Positions 15,957 through 20,987 of a DNA stretch of 20,987 nt are shown here, piece after piece. The notes beneath the pieces are model-generated. The model was given only the letters and a program-made list of their open reading frames with translations. It was not told where the DNA came from and searched no databases. Source of the DNA: Peptostreptococcaceae bacterium (GTDB lineage: Bacteria; Bacillota; Clostridia; Peptostreptococcales; Anaerovoracaceae). The stretch is from contig JAENWI010000006.1 in assembly GCA_016650115.1 (NCBI GenBank), positions 1 to 20,987 of the forward strand. The letters run 5' to 3'. A program made the translations under genes and the position numbers. Positions within the stretch are counted from its first letter, which is position 1, and every line of letters starts with the position of its first letter.

Positions 15957-15990
15957 TTAGGACAAAAAAATAAATTCAACAGGGGGCATA

Positions 15991-16605
15991 ATGATGGATG
16001 ATAATATTGTAAGAACAATTGCAGCACTAGAAAAAAATGGCTTTGAAACAAACTGTTTTGAAACTGGTGATGAAGCAATAGAACAGCTTTTGAAGGAAAT
16101 TAATATAAAAGAAAGCGTTGGAATTGGGGGATCCATGACAATAATTAATATGGAAGTGAAAGAGAAATTAAGAAATCTTGGGTATACGGTGTACACACAC
16201 AATGGAGAATCAGATCCTTTAATAAAGAAGGAAATGCTAAAAAAAGCGATGACTACTGAAGTATATCTCACCAGTTCTAATGCTGTCACAGAAGATGGAA
16301 AATTAATTAATATTGACGGTAATGGTAATAGATTGTCCAGTATGATTTATGGACATGAAAGAGTATATTATATTTGTGGCAAGAACAAACTGACGAAAGA
16401 TTATTCGGAAGCAATGAATAGAATAAAGACGGTAGCCTGTAAAAGAAACTCAGAAAGATTAAATCTTAATACACCCTGTCGATATGGTGAGTGCAATGAC
16501 TGCAGTTCTAAACAAAGAATCTGCAATGCAACATTGATTATGGAAAAAAGAATGACAACCGGAAGGGCAATCATCTATATCATCAATGAAGAGCTGGGAT
16601 ACTAA
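15991..16605 (+). CDS. LUD-domain protein (lactate utilization protein family)
   Basis: A 204-residue single-domain protein of the LUD (DUF162) family, related to LutC and the LUD part of LutB. Visible family features are the glycine-rich GIGGSMTI (44-51), TSSNAVTEDG (94-103) and NIDGNGNR (107-114). A C-terminal cysteine set (C163, C168, C171, C178, plus C150) in CRYGECNDCSSKQRIC could bind metal or an Fe-S cluster. Small stand-alone LUD proteins are frequent in Clostridia, and their reaction is not established, so lactate use is only suggested by the family name. Two start codons (15991, 15994) lie 4 and 7 bases after GGGGG. It is separated from etfA by a strong terminator. Its stop codon is the first triplet of the downstream inverted-repeat element. 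Confidence 0.85.
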   Translation: MMDDNIVRTIAALEKNGFETNCFETGDEAIEQLLKEINIKESVGIGGSMTIINMEVKEKLRNLGYTVYTHNGESDPLIKKEMLKKAMTTEVYLTSSNAVTEDGKLINIDGNGNRLSSMIYGHERVYYICGKNKLTKDYSEAMNRIKTVACKRNSERLNLNTPCRYGECNDCSSKQRICNATLIMEKRMTTGRAIIYIINEELGY

Positions 16606-16642
16606 GCCCATTATAAGCATCCGACATTGGGCTTTGTTTTTT
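16604..16642 (+). terminator. Probable terminator of the LUD gene, inside the element's left repeat
   Basis: AAGCCCA (16604-16610) pairs with TGGGCTT (16628-16634) over 7 bases around a 17-base loop, followed by TTGTTTTTT. The stem is short and the loop long, so efficiency is uncertain. The mirrored copy at 16881-16909 has a similar stem (one G-T pair) but no T-tract. Confidence 0.55.
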
Positions 16643-16672
16643 GAGAGACCTTGCAATTAGTCATTTCAAATT

Positions 16673-16705
16673 TCGGTTATCCACAGGCAACCTGTGGATA
16701 ACCGA
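16673..16705. repeat. 15-bp perfect hairpin made of two opposed DnaA boxes
   Basis: A perfect 15-base stem, TCGGTTATCCACAGG (16673-16687) and its reverse complement (16691-16705), has a CAA loop. Each arm contains the consensus DnaA box TTATCCACA (16677-16685 on +, 16701-16693 on -). There is no T-tract, so it is not a terminator. Confidence 0.75.
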
Positions 16706-16733
16706 TGAACCTAAGTATTTACAACAATCAAAG

Positions 16734-16779
16734 AACGAGCATACATTTATGTGTTTTCCACACAAATTGTATGCTCGTT
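16734..16779. repeat. Long imperfect hairpin inside the element
   Basis: AACGAGCATACA (16734-16745) pairs perfectly with TGTATGCTCGTT (16768-16779). Inside, TTT and TGTG pair with AAA and CACA across one mismatch and one bulge, leaving a TTTTC loop. TTTTCCACA at 16754-16762 is a one-mismatch DnaA box lying over the loop. The right arm is followed by TTTAAATT, so weak termination on the + strand is conceivable. Confidence 0.65.
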
Positions 16780-16821
16780 TTAAATTCCAATTTTTTAATT
16801 CAAATTAGAAACCACAAAAAC

Positions 16822-16830
16822 TTATCCACA
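16822..16830 (+). promoter_or_regulatory. Third perfect DnaA box
   Basis: TTATCCACA matches the DnaA box consensus exactly. Like the hairpin copy it is followed by GG, so TTATCCACAGG is repeated. A degenerate box TTTTTCACA follows at 16870-16878. Confidence 0.6.
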
Positions 16831-16906
16831 GGATTGATTTTGATAAAGCCACCAACTGCAGGGGTTATTTTTTTCACAAACCCAATGTCGGATGCTTATA
16901 ATGGGC

Positions 16907-17578
16907 TTATAGCAGTTTAACGCTATTGATATTTAACTCAAAAGTCAGGCCTAGATATTCTGCAGCATTTCTGCATAGTACCATACGACTGAGAAATATT
17001 TCGAAATACTCCATTACAGGGCTTATGCTGGTATCTATTTGAAGAGAAAGAACAGCTTTTTTAAGCTCCGGAAGAATAACAATTTCTGAGTGTTCTACGG
17101 CATAATTAACACGATCATGGATGTCGGCTGAAATCTTTTCAGCCGTTCTACTTTTAAATCTGACTCTTGTTCTTCTGACATCTGATTTATCTGCAAGAAT
17201 CAATGCTGCTGTGATGGGGCTTACAGCGGAACCTGTTCCCTCGTCATGATTGCCTATTGCACCAACGATGTCTGCAATTTCTTCCGCAGAAAATTCCATT
17301 TTATTTAATATTTGAAAAGCCATAACGGCACCGCTTTGAGCGTGATCATTACGGTTTACACAATTACCGATATCATGTATGTAAGCTGCTATCTTTCCAA
17401 GCTCAACCGTTCGGTCAGGATATTCCAAAAGTCTAAGTATATTCTCTGCTTTTTCCGAAACTTTACCCGCATGTGCAAAACCATGTTCCGTATATCCGAT
17501 TGACCCTAATAAATCATTTCCTTTTTTTATATAGGTTGTTATTTCATTGCTTTCTTTAATTTGTTCAAATGTAACCAA
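16907..17578 (-). CDS. HD-domain phosphohydrolase of unknown substrate
   Basis: A 223-residue HD-superfamily protein. The metal-binding pattern is visible as H36 (HAGKV), H68-D69 (YIHDIGN), a further GNHDEG at 109-114 and D130 (ILADKSDV). Such proteins are metal-dependent phosphomonoesterases or phosphodiesterases; the substrate cannot be told from sequence, and no partner domain (GAF, PAS, RelA) is present. The start is TTG at 17578 with GGAGG 7 bases upstream; no ATG fits better. It follows gntR by 38 bases on the same strand and is probably the last gene of the aconitase operon. Its TAA stop is the outer triplet of the inverted-repeat element. Confidence 0.85.
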   Translation of the reverse strand: MVTFEQIKESNEITTYIKKGNDLLGSIGYTEHGFAHAGKVSEKAENILRLLEYPDRTVELGKIAAYIHDIGNCVNRNDHAQSGAVMAFQILNKMEFSAEEIADIVGAIGNHDEGTGSAVSPITAALILADKSDVRRTRVRFKSRTAEKISADIHDRVNYAVEHSEIVILPELKKAVLSLQIDTSISPVMEYFEIFLSRMVLCRNAAEYLGLTFELNINSVKLL

Positions 17579-17616
17579 TTTTCAACCTCCTCATTTATTC
17601 TGTTTATAATAATATT

Positions 17617-18273
17617 TTAATCTTCTGATTGTCTTAAATAAGAGTTTTCCATGTGCAACATCATAGCTTCTATAGCTAACGTCTCATTTTTTTGCAGGAA
17701 GGCATTATATATTGCCCGATGTTCTTCCAGTACTGTATCAAGGTAATCCTTACCGTATGAATTTATATCTCGACTATATTTTATATACATTTGAAAAGAG
17801 GAAAGTACTTGCCTAAGCATCTTATTTCGAGATGAAGTGTAGATTAACTGGTGAAAATGCGAATTAATATTAAGCATCTTGTCGATATCATGTTTTTTGG
17901 TATAAAACTCCATGAATTCGAAAATTTCTCCCAGCTCTTCAAGTTCATCATCATTAATTCTTTCGATTGCCCATTTCACGGCCTGTATCTCATAGGTTTT
18001 CCTGAGTTCATATATATCTTTAATATCCTGAGAGGTAAAACCAACAACAAAAGAACCCCTGTTGGGAATGTTTTCAACAAGACCTTCAATTTCAAGCTGC
18101 CGTAAGGCTTCCCTTACAGGTGTGCGGCTGATTTTATATTGTTCACATAGACTTTGTTCCGTCAGTTTTTTTCCTGCCGGTAATACTCCCTTAATAATAT
18201 CCATTTGAATCTGGGTATAAAGATTTTCTGCCAGAGGCAGGCCGTTGGTGCTGGTTGCTTTCATTTGTACCAT
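17617..18273 (-). CDS. GntR family transcriptional regulator (FadR/FCD type)
   Basis: A 218-residue regulator. The N-terminal winged helix-turn-helix (about 15-78) has the typical KLTEQSLCEQYKISRTPVRE segment, then ALRQLEIEGLVENIPNRGSF. The C-terminal all-helical FCD ligand domain (about 85-210) has the metal/ligand histidines expected for this class in HFHQLIY and EEHRAIYNAF. FCD regulators often sense organic acids. Here the gene lies 8 bases after the isocitrate dehydrogenase stop, so control of the aconitase-isocitrate dehydrogenase operon, including its own synthesis, is the natural inference; the effector could be citrate or another carboxylate. AGGAG is 5 bases before the ATG. Confidence 0.92.
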   Translation of the reverse strand: MVQMKATSTNGLPLAENLYTQIQMDIIKGVLPAGKKLTEQSLCEQYKISRTPVREALRQLEIEGLVENIPNRGSFVVGFTSQDIKDIYELRKTYEIQAVKWAIERINDDELEELGEIFEFMEFYTKKHDIDKMLNINSHFHQLIYTSSRNKMLRQVLSSFQMYIKYSRDINSYGKDYLDTVLEEHRAIYNAFLQKNETLAIEAMMLHMENSYLRQSED

Positions 18274-18281
18274 GATTTCTC

Positions 18282-19409
18282 CTAAATATTTAAAAGTAAA
18301 AAGTCGGCATATTCATTGGCTGTATTGCGCGTTTTTTTGCCGGACATAATAAGTTTGTCGTCAGTAATATCGATTGCTTTTGCTAAAGTATCGGCTTTAT
18401 TACTGAAACCAATATGTCTTAACAGCATTTCAGAGGCTCTCAGCATACTAGCAGGGTTTGCATAATGAGCAAGTCCATCAGCAAGCATTCTGGGAGCGCT
18501 TCCGTGAATTGCTTCAAACATGGAGTATCTGCCACCAATATTAGAACTGCCGGCGGTTCCAACACCCCCTTGTATCTGGGCAGCCTCGTCAGTTATTATA
18601 TCCCCATAAAGATTCGGTAAAATAAATACGTTGTATTGCGTTTGCCTATTTGGGTTTATTAAATTAGCAGCCAAAATATCGACAAACCAGTCATCAGTTT
18701 TGATTTCAGGATATTCTTTTGCTACTTCATAACATAATTCGAGAAATTTGCCGTCAGTTTTTTTCATGATATTTGCCTTCGTTATAATAGAAACATTTTG
18801 GTTGCCATTGGCTTTTGCAAATTCAAAAGCAGCTTTTGCAATCCTTTTTGTGCCGTCAGTTGTAGTTACCTTGAAATCTATTGAAATATCATCATTAATA
18901 TCTATTCCACGACTTCCCAAGGCATATTCCCCTTCCGTATTTTCTCTGAAAAAAGTCCAGTTGATGTTTTTTTCTGGTATGGAAACTGGTCTGACATTGG
19001 CAAATAAATCGAGTGCTCTACGAAGCGTTACATTAGCGCTTTCAAGGTTTGGAAGATCATCTGATTTATTTGGTGTGGTGGTTGGGCCTTTAAGTATCAC
19101 ATGACAGGATTTTATCTCTGCAAGCACGTCAGTAGGGACGGTTTCCATTTTACTGATTCTGTTTTCCAGTGTAAGCCCCTCGATAATACGAAGCTCGATT
19201 TTTCCGGCAGAAATTTCATCCTTAAGAAGGACCTCTAATATACGGGTTGTCTCACCGACAATAATAGGACCAATCCCATCGCCATCAATAATACCAATGA
19301 TAATCTTTTCGATTTTGCTGTAATCAGTGAATTCTGCCATGTTTTTCATCATTTCTACTCGTGCCAGCTGATCCCTGACAATTTTTTCAAAGTCGTTCAT
19401 GTAAGTCAT
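18282..19409 (-). CDS. Isocitrate/isopropylmalate family dehydrogenase, probably NAD-dependent isocitrate dehydrogenase
   Basis: A 375-residue beta-decarboxylating dehydrogenase. Motifs are GDGIGP (43-48), LRRALDLFANVRP (129-141), RENTEGEY (155-162), catalytic Lys211 in TKANIMK and metal Asp270/Asp274 in NLYGDIITDEA. The coenzyme loop reads HGSAPRMLADG (302-312), not the HGTAPKYAG of NADP enzymes, so NAD use is likely. Ser-124 in ESANVTLR matches the serine seen in isocitrate-specific enzymes, and the next gene upstream in the operon is aconitase, which favours isocitrate over 3-isopropylmalate or homoisocitrate. AAGGAG (19422-19417) is 7 bases from the ATG. The gap to the aconitase stop is 21 bases. 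Product: 2-oxoglutarate for glutamate. Confidence 0.87.
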   Translation of the reverse strand: MTYMNDFEKIVRDQLARVEMMKNMAEFTDYSKIEKIIIGIIDGDGIGPIIVGETTRILEVLLKDEISAGKIELRIIEGLTLENRISKMETVPTDVLAEIKSCHVILKGPTTTPNKSDDLPNLESANVTLRRALDLFANVRPVSIPEKNINWTFFRENTEGEYALGSRGIDINDDISIDFKVTTTDGTKRIAKAAFEFAKANGNQNVSIITKANIMKKTDGKFLELCYEVAKEYPEIKTDDWFVDILAANLINPNRQTQYNVFILPNLYGDIITDEAAQIQGGVGTAGSSNIGGRYSMFEAIHGSAPRMLADGLAHYANPASMLRASEMLLRHIGFSNKADTLAKAIDITDDKLIMSGKKTRNTANEYADFLLLNI

Positions 19410-19430
19410 TTGTAATCTCCTTATATATAA

Positions 19431-20987
19431 TTATTTGATTAAATTAATTTTACCACCGCATAAAAGCATTTCAATTTCCAACTCGGAAAAGTTTCCGAGT
19501 AACCGGTATTCTCGCTTTGTGTCCAGGTTTTTAACAAGTATAACCGGCTCATTAATCTGTTCTGTTGCATTTTCAATCATCAGCATCTGACCTAGTTTGA
19601 AACCGTCATAATCTTCCGGGCTTTCAAAAGTAAGAGGCAAGATGCCGCTGTTTATAAGGTTTGATCGGTGAATTCTTGCAAAGGACTTGGCGAGAACAAA
19701 TTTTACCCCCAATTGTAATGGAGCTAACGCTGCATGTTCACGACTGCTTCCCTGACCATAGTTTTCGCCGCCTATGATGACGCATTCTTTGGCTTTGAGA
19801 CATCTTTTTGCAAAGTCCGCATCTATTTTACTAAAACAGTAATTAGCAAGATATGGGACATTTGAGCGATAAGGGAGTAGCTTTGAATCTGAAGGCATAA
19901 TATCATCTGTTGTAATATTGTCTCCGGCTACAAGGGTAATCTCCGCTGCCAAGGTTTCCTGAAGCGCAGTATTCCTTGGGAAGGGTTTTATATTTGGCCC
20001 CATCTGTACAGGTGTATTGGTTTTTCCGGTTCCATCTGGATAGACAATGAAATTATCATTAGGAGTAAAGGAAGCCGGAGTAATGTTTTCAAGAGAAAGC
20101 CCGGCATCCAAGCCATCAGTTATTACCCCGGTAATAGCTGAAAGCGCCGCGGTTTCTGGGCTTACCAGGTATACGTTTGCATCCAGGGTGCCACTTCTTC
20201 CTTTGAAATTTCTGTTAAAGGTACGAAGAGAGACCGCTCCTGATTTAGGCGACTGGCCCATGCCGATGCAGGGACCGCAGGCGTTTTCTATTATTCTCGC
20301 CCCGGAATTTATTAAATCTGCCAAGGCACCATTCTCCGCAAGTTTTGATAAAATTTTACTCGAACCCGGAGAAATAACCAGGCTTACTTCTGGATGAACT
20401 TTATTGCCTCTTAATATGGAAGCCACTTTCATAAGGTCGGTGTAGGAAGAATTGGTACAGCTGCCGATAGCGACCTGATCAACCTTAACAGAGCCAATGT
20501 TTTTAACAGAATCCACGTTATCCGGGCTGTGAGGCATTGCCGCTAAGGGAGTCAACTGGCTTAAATCTACCTTCAGGAATTCATCATAAAATGCATCAGT
20601 ATCTGCAGAAAGGGGAATGTAATCCTTTTCTCTACCCTGTTCCTTCAAGTAAGTAAAAGTGTTTTCATCACTTGGGAAAAGGGAAGTGGTTGCACCTAAT
20701 TCAGCTCCCATATTTGTAATGGTCGCTCTGTCTGTAACTGAAAGTGATTTAACACCTTCACCTGTATATTCTATTATTTTACCAACGCCGCCTTTGACAG
20801 TCAGCTGCTGAAGCACGTAAAGAATAATGTCTTTAGCCGAAACCCAGGGTCTAAGTGCGCCTGCAAGTTCAACCTGTACCACTTTTGGGACAGTCAGGCT
20901 GTAAGTTCCTTTTGCCATTGCCATTGCAACGTCTAATCCACCGGCACCGATTGCTATCATGCCGAGTCCGCCGCCAGTTGGTGTATG
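19431..20987 (-). CDS. acn: Aconitate hydratase, N-terminus beyond the window
   Basis: Partial gene: 518 codons are visible and the frame stays open to the window edge. The first visible residues, HTPTGGGLGMIAIGAGGLDV, are an internal aconitase motif, so the true start lies outside. The [4Fe-4S] cysteines are in GSCTNS and NACGPCIGMG. The swivel domain has DNITTDDIMPS and GGENYGQGSSREHAALAP, with substrate-binding arginine in SSRE. The single-chain arrangement with the swivel at the C-terminus fits bacterial aconitase rather than two-subunit isopropylmalate dehydratase (LeuCD). It isomerises citrate to isocitrate, the substrate of the next gene. The operon promoter must be outside this window. 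Confidence 0.93.
   Translation of the reverse strand, partial: HTPTGGGLGMIAIGAGGLDVAMAMAKGTYSLTVPKVVQVELAGALRPWVSAKDIILYVLQQLTVKGGVGKIIEYTGEGVKSLSVTDRATITNMGAELGATTSLFPSDENTFTYLKEQGREKDYIPLSADTDAFYDEFLKVDLSQLTPLAAMPHSPDNVDSVKNIGSVKVDQVAIGSCTNSSYTDLMKVASILRGNKVHPEVSLVISPGSSKILSKLAENGALADLINSGARIIENACGPCIGMGQSPKSGAVSLRTFNRNFKGRSGTLDANVYLVSPETAALSAITGVITDGLDAGLSLENITPASFTPNDNFIVYPDGTGKTNTPVQMGPNIKPFPRNTALQETLAAEITLVAGDNITTDDIMPSDSKLLPYRSNVPYLANYCFSKIDADFAKRCLKAKECVIIGGENYGQGSSREHAALAPLQLGVKFVLAKSFARIHRSNLINSGILPLTFESPEDYDGFKLGQMLMIENATEQINEPVILVKNLDTKREYRLLGNFSELEIEMLLCGGKINLIK

Larger units (their letters stand above)
16603..16909. mobile_element. Candidate miniature inverted-repeat element (MITE-like) with DnaA boxes
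   Basis: A 307-base segment bounded by a perfect 29-base inverted repeat: 16603-16631 starts TAAGCCCATTATAAGC, and 16881-16909 is its exact reverse complement. Similarity continues about five bases inward (TTTGT) if one base is skipped. TA at 16603-16604 and 16908-16909 could be a target duplication, leaving AGCCC...GGGCT termini, as expected for IS630/Tc1-mariner-type elements. No transposase or credible ORF lies inside. The interior holds two long hairpins (16673-16705, 16734-16779) and several DnaA boxes. Its ends coincide with the stop codons of the two convergent flanking genes. Mobility is inference from structure; no second genomic copy can be seen in this window. Confidence 0.55.

Noticed and set aside
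16603..16909. CRISPR array or attC-type cassette site
   Set aside because: The repeats are inverted, only two copies exist, spacing is not periodic and no cas or integrase gene is present.
16705..16920. 71-codon open frame inside the inverted-repeat element
   Set aside because: No ribosome site, low-complexity composition, runs through hairpins and the terminal repeat, and resembles no known protein.

Overview
The window is an AT-rich chromosomal segment of a low-GC, strictly anaerobic member of the Clostridia (Bacillota). Evidence for this is the radC-mreBCD-PBP2-minD block, an RNase Y gene, strong AGGAGG-type ribosome sites with occasional GTG/TTG starts, and an acyl-CoA dehydrogenase-EtfB-EtfA module whose EtfA carries a ferredoxin domain, as in amino-acid- or acid-fermenting anaerobes. 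I would not name a genus from the sequence alone. No dnaA/oriC genes, phage genes, transposase, CRISPR, rRNA or tRNA were seen.

Layout. (1) 28-6744 (+): a sigma-A type promoter, radC, then mreB, mreC, mreD, a long class B PBP2 (mrdA) and a MinD-like ATPase, with ATGA start/stop overlaps at mreC/mreD and mreD/mrdA. This is the cell-elongation and division-site operon, but minC and minE are not next to minD, and the MinD lacks the usual C-terminal membrane-targeting helix. (2) 6746-7852 (-): rodA, the SEDS partner of PBP2, lies convergent to minD with one base between the two stop codons and has its own promoter. (3) 8018-9568 (+): rny (RNase Y), closed by a terminator. (4) 9636-12183 (+): promoter, cysteine desulfurase, thiI and terminator, a sulfur-transfer pair for tRNA 4-thiouridine (and possibly thiamine). 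(5) 12184-12609: a gene-free stretch of about 425 bases with inverted repeats, a promoter and a Rex-like palindrome. (6) 12610-15886 (+): short-chain acyl-CoA dehydrogenase, etfB and ferredoxin-etfA, a probable electron-bifurcating enoyl-CoA reductase, ended by a 20-bp-stem terminator. (7) 15991-16605 (+): a stand-alone LUD-domain protein. (8) 16603-16909: a 307-bp structured element with near-perfect terminal inverted repeats and three perfect DnaA boxes. (9) 16907-20987 (-): a probable operon, read right to left, of aconitase (cut by the window edge), an NAD-type isocitrate dehydrogenase, a GntR/FCD regulator and an HD-domain phosphohydrolase. It gives citrate to 2-oxoglutarate for glutamate synthesis.

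The most unusual object is the 307-bp element. It looks like a miniature inverted-repeat element (possible TA target duplication) loaded with DnaA boxes and hairpins. Its two ends coincide exactly with the stop codons of the two convergent flanking genes. Other points worth attention are the probable rearrangement at minD/rodA, the Rex-like site at the acyl-CoA dehydrogenase promoter, and a duplicated module inside PBP2.
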